64,000 nt of DNA from Candidatus Gastranaerophilales bacterium (GTDB taxonomy: Bacteria; Cyanobacteriota; Vampirovibrionia; Gastranaerophilales; Gastranaerophilaceae): NCBI GenBank assembly GCA_944324915.1, contig CALUYD010000002.1, positions 62,001 through 126,000 of the forward strand. Reading direction: 5' to 3'. Shown here piece by piece: positions 1-9,014 of the stretch. Under the pieces are notes generated by a model, which was given only the letters and a program-made list of their open reading frames with translations, was not told the DNA's origin and did not search any database. Position numbers and translations under genes: made by a program. The stretch's first letter is position 1. The number at the start of each line of letters is the position of its first letter.

Positions 1-787
1 CCAAATTGCTCAAAAGAACGTACAAAATGCAAGCGCTTTATTATCAACAGCAGAAGGTAACCTAGATGTAATTGAAGACAACATTCAAAGAATTCGTGAT
101 TTAACATTACAAGCAAAAAATGGTACTTATTCAGCAGAAGAAATTCAAGCAATGCAAGATGAGGTAGCTGAAAGAATGGCTGAAATCGACCGTATTAATT
201 CATCTGCATCACATTCATCACTTCGTTTATTTGGCGATCAAGATGACGGTGGCGACCCTCAAGGTTTAGCAGTAGATGGTGCAACATTTCAAGTAGGTCC
301 TAATGATGGTGTTGATAACACTATTAAAGCAGGCGAAGAATTGTTCCAATCAGTTGAATTTTCTGCTCTAACAGGTGCTACAAACTTTAATCTTGTAACA
401 ATCTATGAAAAACAATTAGGTGGTACTCCAGCTAAAGATGTAACTTATGGTGTGCCTGCTTCAGGTCTACCTGGAACAGAAGCAGCGGGTGCTGTTGAGG
501 CAGGTGAATCACAATATGACCAAGCAATTAGAGCACTTGATCTTGCAATAGATAATATTACACAAAGAAAATCTATAATAGGTTCCGCAGGAAACCGTAT
601 GGATTCAGCGCTAAATTCTCTAACAACTCAATATGAAAACTTATCAAGTGCTAAATCAATTATTACTGATGCTGATATTGCAGAACAAGCCTCTAAATTT
701 ACTCAAGAATCAATTCTGCAACAAGTATCAACATCTCTATTAGCTCAAGCAAATCAAGCACCGTCAATAGCATTAAGTTTAGTATAA
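1..787 (+). CDS. flagellin, 3' part (5' end outside window)
   Basis: Structural subunit of the flagellar filament. The frame is open from base 2, well before the first in-window ATG at 152, and those upstream codons encode a typical flagellin N-terminal stretch (NVQNASALLSTAEGN, then IQRIRDLTLQAKNGTYS). The C-terminal D0/D1 helix is also typical (SALNSLTTQYENLSSAKS, DADIAEQASKFTQESIL, LLAQANQAPSIALSLV). The variable middle (roughly residues 85-160 of the visible part) is short and Gly/Asp rich, so this is a compact flagellin. The gene ends at a strong terminator, so it is the last or only gene of its transcript. The start codon lies upstream of the window. The family call is certain; the exact paralogue (fliC/hag) is not. 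Confidence 0.95.
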   Translation, partial: QIAQKNVQNASALLSTAEGNLDVIEDNIQRIRDLTLQAKNGTYSAEEIQAMQDEVAERMAEIDRINSSASHSSLRLFGDQDDGGDPQGLAVDGATFQVGPNDGVDNTIKAGEELFQSVEFSALTGATNFNLVTIYEKQLGGTPAKDVTYGVPASGLPGTEAAGAVEAGESQYDQAIRALDLAIDNITQRKSIIGSAGNRMDSALNSLTTQYENLSSAKSIITDADIAEQASKFTQESILQQVSTSLLAQANQAPSIALSLV

Positions 788-824
788 TAGGTAAAAAATA
801 TCTAACTGGTGATGGCAATACAGT

Positions 825-852
825 GGGTCGAATAACTTCGACCCTTTTTTTT
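825..852 (+). terminator. rho-independent terminator after flagellin
   Basis: Eight-base stem (GGGTCGAA / TTCGACCC) with a four-base loop followed directly by eight T residues, 38 bases after the flagellin stop codon. Confidence 0.9.
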
Positions 853-864
853 ATTTTAATTAAT

Positions 865-892
865 TTGTCTTGTTTGTTGTTTATTGTATAAT
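865..892 (+). promoter_or_regulatory. promoter of the ffh operon, probably leaderless
   Basis: TTGTCT at 865-870 and a perfect TATAAT at 887-892 are separated by 16 bases. The ffh ATG begins at 899, only six bases after the -10 box, which is where transcription should start. No Shine-Dalgarno sequence precedes the ATG. Position inferred from consensus only. Confidence 0.6.
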
Positions 893-898
893 TCTTGT

Positions 899-2251
899 AT
901 GTTTGATAGTTTATCTGAAAAATTACAGGAAATAATCGCAAAAACAAGAGGTCAAGCTCAATTAAGCGAAGAAAATATTCAAGATGCACTAAGAGAAATT
1001 AGAAGAGCATTATTAGGTGCTGATGTTTCTTTGAGTGTTGTAAAATCTTTTATTTCTTCAATAAAAGATAAAGCAATAGGTGAAGATGTCGTAAAATCAA
1101 CTAATCCTTCTCAAACATTAATTAAAATTGTTAATGATGAATTAATTAAACTTTTAGGAAATGATAATTCTCCGTTAAAACTTGATACAAACCCTTCAAT
1201 AATTATGATGTTGGGTTTGCAAGGTTCAGGTAAAACAACAAGTGCGGCAAAATTAGCTCTAAAATTAAAAAAAGAAGGCAAAAAACCGCTTTTAGTCGGA
1301 CTTGATACATATAGACCGGCTGCAATTTTACAATTAAAGACGTTAGCTAATGATAATAATATAGATTTTTTCAGTTTAGATGATGAAAAAGATGTTGTAA
1401 AAATAGCTAAAGCATCATTGAATTATGCAAAAGAAAATAATAATACGGTTTTAATATTTGATACAGCCGGAAGATTGCAGATTGATTCTGATATGATGGC
1501 TGAATTAATGCTAATTAATCATAGTTTTCAAATAAATGAAAAACTTTTAGTTGTTGATTCTATGATTGGTCAAAGCGCTATTGATGTTGCTCTTAATTTT
1601 AATGAACAATTAGGAATAGATGGTGTTATTTTAACTAAATTAGACGGCGATACAAAAGGCGGTTGTGCGCTAAGTATTGTTCAATCTATTAATAAGCCGA
1701 TTAAATTAATCGCAACAGGTGAAAACATTACTCCTTTAGAAGAATTTCATCCTGATAGAATGGCAAATCGCATTTTAGGTATGGGCGATATTGTGACATT
1801 GGTTGAAAGAGCTCAAAAAAATATCGATATAAAAGAAGCTAAAGCCCTTGAAGAAAAAATGCTAAAGGATGAATTTAGTTTTGAGGATTTCTTAAAAATT
1901 CAAAAACAAATTAAGGCCCTTGGTTCATTTGGCGGTATTTTATCAATGTTGCCTTTAGGAATTTCTAAAGATGATACGGATAAAATTTCACATGAAGGCG
2001 AAAAACAATTTAAAAAAATTGAAGTATTTATTCAATCAATGACTCCGCAAGAGCGCAAAAATCCTAATATTTTAAATGCTTCAAGAAAAAAAAGAATAGC
2101 AAAAGGCTCCGGCATGGATATAAACGAGCTAAATCAATTTATAACACAATTTGAAACTATGAGAAAAATGATGAAAGGTCTTGGCGGATTTATGAAAGGC
2201 AAAAAAGGAAAAATGCCTTTTGCGATGCCAAAACCACCTTTTAGAGGATAA
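899..2251 (+). CDS. ffh: signal recognition particle GTPase Ffh
   Basis: SRP54-type GTPase that binds signal peptides and 4.5S RNA and delivers ribosomes to FtsY at the membrane. The 450-residue product has the N-terminal helical bundle (MFDSLSEKLQ start is typical), the P-loop GLQGSGKTT at about 106-114, DTYRPAA, DTAGRL and TKLDGD in the G domain, and a Met-rich M domain ending MRKMMKGLGGFMKGK. I chose ATG 899, not the in-frame ATG at 884, because family members start MFDSL and the -10 box covers 887-892. It is followed after three bases by trkA rather than by rpsP, its common neighbour. The operon appears to run to 6803. Confidence 0.97.
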   Translation: MFDSLSEKLQEIIAKTRGQAQLSEENIQDALREIRRALLGADVSLSVVKSFISSIKDKAIGEDVVKSTNPSQTLIKIVNDELIKLLGNDNSPLKLDTNPSIIMMLGLQGSGKTTSAAKLALKLKKEGKKPLLVGLDTYRPAAILQLKTLANDNNIDFFSLDDEKDVVKIAKASLNYAKENNNTVLIFDTAGRLQIDSDMMAELMLINHSFQINEKLLVVDSMIGQSAIDVALNFNEQLGIDGVILTKLDGDTKGGCALSIVQSINKPIKLIATGENITPLEEFHPDRMANRILGMGDIVTLVERAQKNIDIKEAKALEEKMLKDEFSFEDFLKIQKQIKALGSFGGILSMLPLGISKDDTDKISHEGEKQFKKIEVFIQSMTPQERKNPNILNASRKKRIAKGSGMDINELNQFITQFETMRKMMKGLGGFMKGKKGKMPFAMPKPPFRG

Positions 2252-2254
2252 ATT

Positions 2255-3595
2255 ATGAAAGTTATAATTTATGGCGCAAACGAAATGGCAAATGCAGTAG
2301 CAACAGAATTATTTGAAGATTATGATGTTATTGTAATTGACCCTGAACAAAAGAAGTTGGATAGTTTATCAAGACTTGATATTGGTTTAATGTGCGCTGA
2401 TGCTACAAGTATTAAAATTTTAAAAGATGTTGAAATAGATAAGGCGAGTGCTTTTATAGCATTGTCTGATAATGATGAGCAAAATATTATTGCTTGTCTT
2501 ATGGCAAAACAAGTTTCAAGTGCGCAAACTATTTGTTTTGTTCAAAAGAAAGAGTCCCTAGAGTCTCTAGAAGCTCTAAAAGATGAATATAAAACAGGCT
2601 ATGCTCAATATATTGATAATGTCATTTGGCCTCAAAAATTATTAGTGCAAGAAATTTTTAAAATAATTACAGTGCCTGATGCGGTTGATGTTGAAAATTT
2701 TGCTCAAGGGCAAGCTCGTTTGTTTGAATATAGAATAAAAGAAGACTCAGAATTATTGGATAAACAATTGAAGGATTGCTATTTTAATTCTGAAGTTTTG
2801 GTTGTAGGTATTGTAAGAAACGATGAATTGTTTATTCCAAACGGTTCATCAACATTTTTGTTAAATGATAAAGTAATTTTAATGGGTACTCCAATCGGTC
2901 TTGATATAGCCGCAAGTGAGTTATTTGAATCAAAAGGAACAGTTAAAAAAATAGGTATAATCGGTGGCGGTTCGGTTGGTTATGAATTAGCCAAAGAACT
3001 TGAGCGTGCTTCAACAAATTTAAAAATAATTGAATCTGATTATGATAGATGTGAATTTTTATCTTTAAATTTGAAAAAAGCTCTTATTCTAAACGGTTCA
3101 GGAACAAGCCTTGAATTATTAGAGCAAGAAGAAATAGGAAAATGCGATGTTGTTATTGCTATAACAAATAATGATGAAAAAAATCTTTTATGCTCATTAT
3201 TGTCAAAACAATTAGGTGCTAAAAAGGTTATAACTCGCGTTTCTCAAGGAACTACCGCAAGTTTGTTTGAGCGTGTCGGAGTTGACGTTGCAATATCTCA
3301 AACAGAGGCTTGTGTAAATGAAATTAAAAATAGAGTTATTGATTCTCGTGCTGGCGTTATTGCAACAGTCGAGCGTGGGCAAGGTGAAATAATTGAAATA
3401 GTTTTAGATAAAGATTTTGTTGCAAGACCTTTGTTTGAAATTAAAATACCTTCTCCTTGCGTAATTGCAATTGTAAAACGTGGTTCAAAAGTTATAATTC
3501 CAAGAGGTTCTACTGTAATTCAACCTTTTGATACCTTGTTGGTATTTACAAAAACAGATTTTGTTGTTGCTGTTAAGGAATATTTTAAACAATGA
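2255..3595 (+). CDS. trkA: Trk potassium uptake regulatory subunit TrkA
   Basis: Cytosolic NAD(H)-binding ring protein that gates the TrkH potassium channel. The 446-residue length and two successive Rossmann (TrkA_N) plus TrkA_C units match full-length TrkA. The second unit has an intact glycine motif GIIGGGSVG at about 233-241. In the first unit the motif is degenerate (GANEMANAVA instead of GxGxxG), so nucleotide binding there may be weakened. ATAAATTATG start has an AGGA-type ribosome site overlapping the end of ffh. The TGA stop overlaps the trkH ATG (ATGA), indicating translational coupling. Confidence 0.95.
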   Translation: MKVIIYGANEMANAVATELFEDYDVIVIDPEQKKLDSLSRLDIGLMCADATSIKILKDVEIDKASAFIALSDNDEQNIIACLMAKQVSSAQTICFVQKKESLESLEALKDEYKTGYAQYIDNVIWPQKLLVQEIFKIITVPDAVDVENFAQGQARLFEYRIKEDSELLDKQLKDCYFNSEVLVVGIVRNDELFIPNGSSTFLLNDKVILMGTPIGLDIAASELFESKGTVKKIGIIGGGSVGYELAKELERASTNLKIIESDYDRCEFLSLNLKKALILNGSGTSLELLEQEEIGKCDVVIAITNNDEKNLLCSLLSKQLGAKKVITRVSQGTTASLFERVGVDVAISQTEACVNEIKNRVIDSRAGVIATVERGQGEIIEIVLDKDFVARPLFEIKIPSPCVIAIVKRGSKVIIPRGSTVIQPFDTLLVFTKTDFVVAVKEYFKQ

Positions 3596-5043
3596 GATAC
3601 GGTTTAGTAATTAATATTTTAGGAACAATAGCAAAAAATATCGGCGTATTGTTTATTTTTCCTATTTTATGTGCTGTTTTTTTAAAAGAATATAGCGAAA
3701 TTATGCCATTTTTAATAACAGGTATAATTGCAATTATATTTGGAACTTTATTTTCTTTAAAAAAAGTTGAACAAAAAGAAATTGATAGTATAAAAAAATC
3801 AGAATCTTTGAGCGTTGTATTGTTTTCTTGGATTTTGTTTTCAATAATTTGTGCTATACCATATTTATTTTATGGGATGGATGTAACAAATGCGTTTTTC
3901 GAATCTATGAGCGGTGTTACAACAACAGGCGCAAGTATATTGGTTGATTATTCGATATATCCGAAGACTTTATTTTTCTTTCGTTCTTTAACTCAATGGT
4001 TTGGTGGTATGGGTATAGTTGTATTATTTATTGCGGTTTTGCCAAGAATTTCGGTTGCCGGTCGTCAAATGTTTTACGCTGAAGCACCCGCACCAACAGA
4101 AGATAAGCCAACACCAAGAATCAGATATACTGCAAGTTGGTTGTGGGGGATATATCTTACTTTAACTTTTGCTGAAATTATTATTTTAAAATTATTGGGA
4201 TTAAATTATTTTGATTCAATAGTTACATCACTGTCTACAATTTCAACAGGTGGTTTTTCTCATTTATCAAACAGTATTTTAGGGTATAACAGTAATTTAG
4301 TTTCAATATGTGTTTTAATTTTTATGTTTGTTTCAGGTGTTAACTATATTTTGATATATAGGAGCTTAAAACAAAAAAAATTAACGCCAATATTTAAAAG
4401 TGAAGAATTTAGATGGTATTTAGTAATTACATTATTTTTGGGCTTATTTTTGACCTTGAGTTTAATTTTTAATTCAAATTATGAATTTAAAAAAGCGATA
4501 CTAAATTCATATTTCACAATAGTAACAACAATGACATCCACAGGGTTTGTTCTTGATAACTATATTAATTGGGATATAGTAAGTAAAGCTGTTTTATTTT
4601 TAGCATTTTTTACGGGAGGTTGTGCTACATCTACATCCGGTGGTATAAAAATTATCAGATGGATTTTTATAGGTAAATATTTAAAAAGAGAATTAAATAA
4701 AATAATTCATCCGCAAGGAGTTTATCCGATTAAACTTGAAGGCTCTGCAGTAAATCAGGATATTATTACTCAAATGGTAGCTTTTATTATATTTTATGTT
4801 GCTATATTTGCCCTTGGAGCTTTTATTATTGTTTTAATTGAGAAAAATTCAATTGTTGCAATTACATCAAGCGCAACAGCAATCGGAAATATTGGTCCTG
4901 CTTATGGAGCTTTGGGACCTATGGATAGTTTTAATATATTGCAGAATTCTACAAAATGGATATTGATTTTCTTGATGTTAATCGGACGATTGGAAATTAT
5001 TCCATTTTTAGCTATTTTAAACAAAGACTTGTGGAAAGACTAA
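3592..5043 (+). CDS. trkH: Trk potassium transporter membrane subunit TrkH
   Basis: Polytopic potassium-translocating subunit of the Trk/Ktr superfamily. The 483-residue hydrophobic protein contains the four pore-loop segments expected of the family, seen as TTTGA near residue 111, STGGF near 222, TSTGF near 315 and GNIGP near 431, each carrying the conserved filter glycine. Starts by four-base overlap with trkA, so the two subunits are made together. Ends one base before the next gene. The long N-terminal hydrophobic segment is usual for TrkH. Confidence 0.95.
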   Translation: MRYGLVINILGTIAKNIGVLFIFPILCAVFLKEYSEIMPFLITGIIAIIFGTLFSLKKVEQKEIDSIKKSESLSVVLFSWILFSIICAIPYLFYGMDVTNAFFESMSGVTTTGASILVDYSIYPKTLFFFRSLTQWFGGMGIVVLFIAVLPRISVAGRQMFYAEAPAPTEDKPTPRIRYTASWLWGIYLTLTFAEIIILKLLGLNYFDSIVTSLSTISTGGFSHLSNSILGYNSNLVSICVLIFMFVSGVNYILIYRSLKQKKLTPIFKSEEFRWYLVITLFLGLFLTLSLIFNSNYEFKKAILNSYFTIVTTMTSTGFVLDNYINWDIVSKAVLFLAFFTGGCATSTSGGIKIIRWIFIGKYLKRELNKIIHPQGVYPIKLEGSAVNQDIITQMVAFIIFYVAIFALGAFIIVLIEKNSIVAITSSATAIGNIGPAYGALGPMDSFNILQNSTKWILIFLMLIGRLEIIPFLAILNKDLWKD

Positions 5044-5044
5044 T

Positions 5045-5980
5045 ATGGAAAAAAATAATGATTTAAAAATTATTTTTGTTGGAATGCCCGATATGGCGCT
5101 AGTTTGTCTTGAGAATTTGTTGAATAAAGGCTTTAATATTGTAGGAGTTGTTCCTCCTAATAAAAACCATGAAACGTATAAATTTTTTGAAGGGTATGTT
5201 TTATCGAAAGGTTTAAATTTGATAAAATTCGATAAATCTTGCAATGAGCAAAATTGTATAGATAAAATAAAAGCGCTTGAAGCCGATATTGGGGTTGTTT
5301 GCTCTTATAATTATAAGTTATCTGCTGATTTTTTAAAAACAACAAAAATGGGCTATATTAATTCTCATCCTTCAATGTTGCCCAATTATAGAGGTGCAGC
5401 ACCATATTTTCATATTGTAAACAACGGCGAAAAAAAATCCGCTATAACGCTTCATTTTATGGATGAAACTTTTGATACGGGTGATATTGTATATCAGGAA
5501 GAATTTGACCTTTTGCCTAATGAAACAATGGGGACAATTTTTAATCGAACAAATTATATGATATCAGATGCTTTAATTAAAGTTTTGACTTCAATTCAAA
5601 ATAATGAAGAAATTAAAAGAATTCCTCAAGATAAAACAGGCTCTTATATTGATGCACCAAGGGTTGACGGTAACTTTAGAATAAGATGGAATAAATCTGT
5701 TGATGAAATTGAAAGGTTGATAAGAGCAACAAACCCTTTTTATAATGCTTTTTCATTTTTTAGAGGAGTAAATATCAAGATTATTAAAGCAAGAACAATA
5801 AAAAAAGAACATAATCTTAAATATGGACAAATTTCAATGGCAAATAATGAACATTTGCTTGTTGCAGCAAAAGACGGTTTTTTGGCATTAGAAATATTTC
5901 AAATTGGCAGTTGGGGTGTATTTAGCCCATCTGATTTTAATTATATTTTTTCACCAAAAATAGGTGAAATATTAGCATAG
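5045..5980 (+). CDS. formyltransferase family protein, Fmt-like
   Basis: Member of the folate-dependent formyltransferase fold. The catalytic region INSHPSMLPNYRGAAP (about residues 104-119) and the FDTGDI aspartate (about 146) reproduce the Asn-His-Asp triad of Fmt/GART enzymes, and the C-terminal part (RIRWNKSVDEIERLIRA) matches the Fmt C-terminal domain. 311 residues is the normal Fmt length. The N-terminus lacks the usual FxGTPxFA motif (it reads FVGMPDMAL), and overall divergence is high, so it could instead be a sugar-amine formyltransferase. Role as methionyl-tRNA formyltransferase is likely but not certain. Sits in the ffh-trkAH run, one base after trkH and seven before the AP endonuclease. 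Confidence 0.75.
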   Translation: MEKNNDLKIIFVGMPDMALVCLENLLNKGFNIVGVVPPNKNHETYKFFEGYVLSKGLNLIKFDKSCNEQNCIDKIKALEADIGVVCSYNYKLSADFLKTTKMGYINSHPSMLPNYRGAAPYFHIVNNGEKKSAITLHFMDETFDTGDIVYQEEFDLLPNETMGTIFNRTNYMISDALIKVLTSIQNNEEIKRIPQDKTGSYIDAPRVDGNFRIRWNKSVDEIERLIRATNPFYNAFSFFRGVNIKIIKARTIKKEHNLKYGQISMANNEHLLVAAKDGFLALEIFQIGSWGVFSPSDFNYIFSPKIGEILA

Positions 5981-5987
5981 GAGTGAT

Positions 5988-6803
5988 ATGGAAAAATTAC
6001 ATTTTTTGACAGCAGGTATACCTCAAAGCGCTAAAGACTATTCAAACGCTTTTTCAAAATTAGACGAAATGAACTTAGACGGTTTGGAAGTCGAATTTGT
6101 TCATGGGGTAAGATATAGTGAAAAAACAAGGGAATCAATTTTAAATCGTGGTGAAAAATTGATAACTCATCATGGACCTTATTATATAAATTTAAATGCT
6201 AAAGAAGAAGATAAAATCCAAGCAAGTATTAAAAGAGTCTTAGATACTGCTCGAGCAGGAGCGGATTTAGGAGCTTATTCAATAACATATCATGCTGCTT
6301 TTTATCTTGGAGATGATTCTAGTGTTACTACAAAAAAGATGATAGAAAGACATAGTGAAATTGTAGAAATTTTACAACAAGAAAACAACAATATCTGGAT
6401 TAGACCTGAAACCACAGGAAAAAGAAGTCAATGGGGAACATTGGATGAAATTATTGAAGTAGCTAAGAATTTTTCTCAAGTTTTGCCTTGTATAGATTTT
6501 GCTCATATTCATGCTAGAGAAGATGGCAAATTTAATACTTATGATGAATTTTGCTATATTTTAGAACACCTAGGAAATGAGCTTGGCGACATTGCTTTAA
6601 ATAATTTCCATGGGCACGTTGCAGGAATAGAATATGGTTTAAAAGGCGAAAAGAAACATTTAATTTTTGAAGAAGCCGATTTTAATTATAAAGATTTAAT
6701 GAGAGCGTTTAAAAAATTTGATATTAAAGGCGCTATTGTTTGCGAAAGTCCAAATATTGAAATAGATACGAAGATTTTAAAAGATTATTATATTAGCTTA
6801 TAG
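5988..6803 (+). CDS. AP endonuclease family 2 / xylose-isomerase-like TIM barrel protein (deoxyribonuclease IV-like)
   Basis: Probable base-excision repair endonuclease IV. The 271-residue protein has the spacing of metal-binding motifs of the Nfo family: HHGPYYINL, YHAAFYLG, an Asn-rich strand with RPET, CIDFAHIHAR, NFHGH and the C-terminal CESP glutamate. It resembles the divergent (archaeal-like) branch more than E. coli Nfo. A ribosome site (AGGAG) precedes ATG by six bases. Last gene of the ffh operon. A sugar isomerase of the same fold cannot be fully excluded. Confidence 0.75.
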   Translation: MEKLHFLTAGIPQSAKDYSNAFSKLDEMNLDGLEVEFVHGVRYSEKTRESILNRGEKLITHHGPYYINLNAKEEDKIQASIKRVLDTARAGADLGAYSITYHAAFYLGDDSSVTTKKMIERHSEIVEILQQENNNIWIRPETTGKRSQWGTLDEIIEVAKNFSQVLPCIDFAHIHAREDGKFNTYDEFCYILEHLGNELGDIALNNFHGHVAGIEYGLKGEKKHLIFEEADFNYKDLMRAFKKFDIKGAIVCESPNIEIDTKILKDYYISL

Positions 6804-6863
6804 TAAGGATAATTAAATATTTTTAAAAAATCTGTATCATGAAAACAAAAAAGAGGTAAAAAT

Positions 6864-7268
6864 ATGAAAGAAAGATTAGCAAAAGTAATTAAATGGTTTT
6901 TGATGATTTTGGGCGGATTATTTTTAATTCAGCTATTATTGGTTTTAGCTGTAATACATGGATTTATTGCTTTTAGCAAGGCTGATTTAAATTTTATTAA
7001 TACAAATAAGAAAATAAAACCAATTGAACCTATTGTTAAATATGTCGAAGATTACAGATTAAAAAACGGTAAATATCCTGAAAAAATTGAAGGAGTAAAA
7101 CTTAAAAAAGATATAGATTATAAATATGACGTATCAAACAATGGTAATTGTTATTCGATAGTTATAAATTCTAAGAAAGATAACTCAAAAAAACATTACC
7201 AATATTGCCAGCTAAATTCGCAAAATTCAAGTTCTAAATCAGAAAGTTATGTTGAATATAGAGAATAA
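6864..7268 (+). CDS. hypothetical protein with one N-terminal membrane segment
   Basis: 134 residues, unknown function. A strongly hydrophobic segment (about residues 11-37) anchors it, followed by a lysine-rich soluble part. The stretch VEDYRLKNGKYPEKI resembles the post-helix region of type II secretion pseudopilins (Y..NG.YP), but there is no prepilin cleavage site. Two cysteines (NCY and YCQ) could pair outside the membrane. Own ribosome site (AGAGG) and own terminator, so it is probably monocistronic. Confidence 0.7.
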   Translation: MKERLAKVIKWFLMILGGLFLIQLLLVLAVIHGFIAFSKADLNFINTNKKIKPIEPIVKYVEDYRLKNGKYPEKIEGVKLKKDIDYKYDVSNNGNCYSIVINSKKDNSKKHYQYCQLNSQNSSSKSESYVEYRE

Positions 7269-7270
7269 TT

Positions 7271-7305
7271 TTTCAAAAGAGCCTGTTTACAAGGCTCTTT
7301 TGAAA
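7271..7305 (+). terminator. terminator-like hairpin
   Basis: Perfect 13-base inverted repeat (TTTCAAAAGAGCC / GGCTCTTTTGAAA) with a nine-base loop directly after the 6864 gene. The T tract is inside the stem. Confidence 0.75.
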
Positions 7306-7395
7306 TAATTAATTTTTGATTAAAAATAAGGGCTTTTTGAAAAAAAGAGAGATAATAAGGATGTAAGAAGTAATATAAATGAAAGGACAGATGTT

Positions 7396-7854
7396 ATGAA
7401 ATTCTTAGTAAGAAAAGCCCCTCAAAACTTTATAAGAACCGTAAATGACGAAATCAGTTCTTTATTAAACAGACACTTCGACAGCTATTTTCCTGAAGCT
7501 CAGTATTGGGAAAATGAAATGGAAAAGTATTCAATGCCTATTGAAGTATCGGATAAAGGCAAAAAATTTGAACTAAAAGCAGAATTGCCGGGAGTTAAGA
7601 AAGAAAATCTTGATATAGATATTGATACAAATTATGTCGTAATCAATGCCAAAAAAGAAGAAGAAAACGAAGAAGAAGAAAAAAATTACAAGAAATCCGA
7701 ATTCAGATACGGCGAATTTTCAAGAACTGTTTATTTCCCTGAAGAAATTGATGTAGATAAGACAGAAGCTAAATTAGAACACGGTATATTGAAAATAGAG
7801 GCTCCCAAAAAGATTATAGAAAGCGAAAATAAGAAAAAATTAACAATAAAGTAA
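7396..7854 (+). CDS. small heat-shock protein, Hsp20/alpha-crystallin family
   Basis: ATP-independent holdase chaperone. The alpha-crystallin domain spans about residues 47-152, with AELPGVKKENLDIDI, the A-x-x-x-n-G-I-L signature as LEHGILKIEAPK, and a C-terminal KKLTIK strand. The N-terminal arm is short with a SLLNRHFDSYF patch. An acidic/lysine-rich insertion (EEENEEEEKN) sits in the dimerisation loop. Good ribosome site GAAAGGA. No CIRCE element is visible upstream; TTGAAA and GATAAT boxes before 7360 could be a sigma-70 promoter. Single-gene unit with its own terminator. Confidence 0.93.
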   Translation: MKFLVRKAPQNFIRTVNDEISSLLNRHFDSYFPEAQYWENEMEKYSMPIEVSDKGKKFELKAELPGVKKENLDIDIDTNYVVINAKKEEENEEEEKNYKKSEFRYGEFSRTVYFPEEIDVDKTEAKLEHGILKIEAPKKIIESENKKKLTIK

Positions 7855-7871
7855 TTTAATATTAATTATAT

Positions 7872-7906
7872 AAAAGAGGAATAATCCGATTGATTATTCC
7901 TCTTTT
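7872..7906 (+). terminator. terminator after hsp20
   Basis: Perfect 14-base stem (AAAAGAGGAATAAT / ATTATTCCTCTTTT) with a seven-base loop, 17 bases after the hsp20 stop. Confidence 0.85.
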
Positions 7907-7969
7907 GTTTGTATTGTATTATTTTATGTAGCTTTTAAAATATTATTATACAAATTAGAATGGAGTTTT

Positions 7970-9013
7970 ATGAAATATTTTATCGGTTCATACATTTTTA
8001 CAATATTAGGTCTTACTCTTGCTTATTTTTGGACACATCAAATGCACCCCGGAAATGAGCTTAGTGTATTTTTTATTGTTATAGTTTTGAGTATTTTAGA
8101 AATCAGTTTATCTTTTGATAATGCAGTTGTTAACGCTGCAAAACTTGAAAAAATGAGCCATATATGGCAAAGAAGATTTTTAACTTGGGGTATTTGGATA
8201 GCTGTTTTTGGTATGAGATTAATATTTCCGATAGCAGTTGTCGCAATATTTGCTCGTCTTGGATTTATAGACGTTATTAATATAGCAATAAATGACCCTG
8301 ATAAATATGCTCATTATTTGCATGTTTCGCACCCTCCGATTATTACATTCGGGGCAACATTTTTGATGTTATTATTTTTAACTTTCTTTATGAATCATAA
8401 TAAAGAGGTTCATTGGTTTGATTTTTTGGAAAATAAATTTGCGCTTTTAGGTAGAGTTAGAGGTTTAAATGTAGTTTTAACTTTATTAATGCTTTATGTT
8501 GCTCATAATTTTGTAGCTATGGAATATAAACATGAAGTTTTAGTTGCAGGAATTTGGGGGATAATTATATATCTTCTTGTGGATGGTTTGGCAGCTTCTT
8601 TAGAACATCACGCTGATAAAAAAGCTCAAATTGCAAATTGTTCACCAAGATTTCATTTGGCAAATTCTTGTTTTGTGAATTTTTTATATTTGGAATTGAT
8701 TGATGCTTCATTTTCACTAGATGGAGTTTTGGGAGCTTTTGCACTTAGTAAAGATGTTGTAATTATAGCAATAGGTTTATCAATAGGCGCGATGTTCGTT
8801 CGTTCGCTAACTATAATGCTTGTTGAAAAAAAGACTTTGCAAGAATATATTTATTTAGAACACGGAGCTCATTATGCAATCGGAGCTTTGGCTTTAATAA
8901 TGTTTGTTTCATCATTCCATGAAGTATCTGAAATAATAACAGGGCTTATCGGACTTGTATTTATTTTAGGTGCATTTATTTCTTCTTTAAAAGAAAACAA
9001 AAAAGAAGCTTAG
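7970..9013 (+). CDS. TerC/DUF475-type integral membrane protein
   Basis: 347-residue polytopic protein of the TerC superfamily, whose members include manganese exporters and tellurite-resistance proteins. The family's acidic intramembrane motifs are present: EISLSFDNAVVNA near residue 46 and the internal-repeat counterpart LELIDASFSLDGVLGAFA near 245. Length and the HHADKK loop resemble the DUF475 branch. Substrate is not determinable; no yybP-ykoY-like leader is seen in the short upstream region. Ribosome site GGAG seven bases before ATG. Convergent with pyk; the stops are one base apart with no terminator between. Confidence 0.85.
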   Translation: MKYFIGSYIFTILGLTLAYFWTHQMHPGNELSVFFIVIVLSILEISLSFDNAVVNAAKLEKMSHIWQRRFLTWGIWIAVFGMRLIFPIAVVAIFARLGFIDVINIAINDPDKYAHYLHVSHPPIITFGATFLMLLFLTFFMNHNKEVHWFDFLENKFALLGRVRGLNVVLTLLMLYVAHNFVAMEYKHEVLVAGIWGIIIYLLVDGLAASLEHHADKKAQIANCSPRFHLANSCFVNFLYLELIDASFSLDGVLGAFALSKDVVIIAIGLSIGAMFVRSLTIMLVEKKTLQEYIYLEHGAHYAIGALALIMFVSSFHEVSEIITGLIGLVFILGAFISSLKENKKEA

Positions 9014-9014
9014 G

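Noticed and set aside
699-989. Minus-strand frame across the flagellin end and ffh start
   Set aside because: Runs across a terminator and two genes; lysine/leucine low-complexity; no ribosome site.
7907-7969. Manganese riboswitch (yybP-ykoY) before the TerC-type gene
   Set aside because: The upstream region is only about 60 bases after a terminator and lacks the conserved elements.
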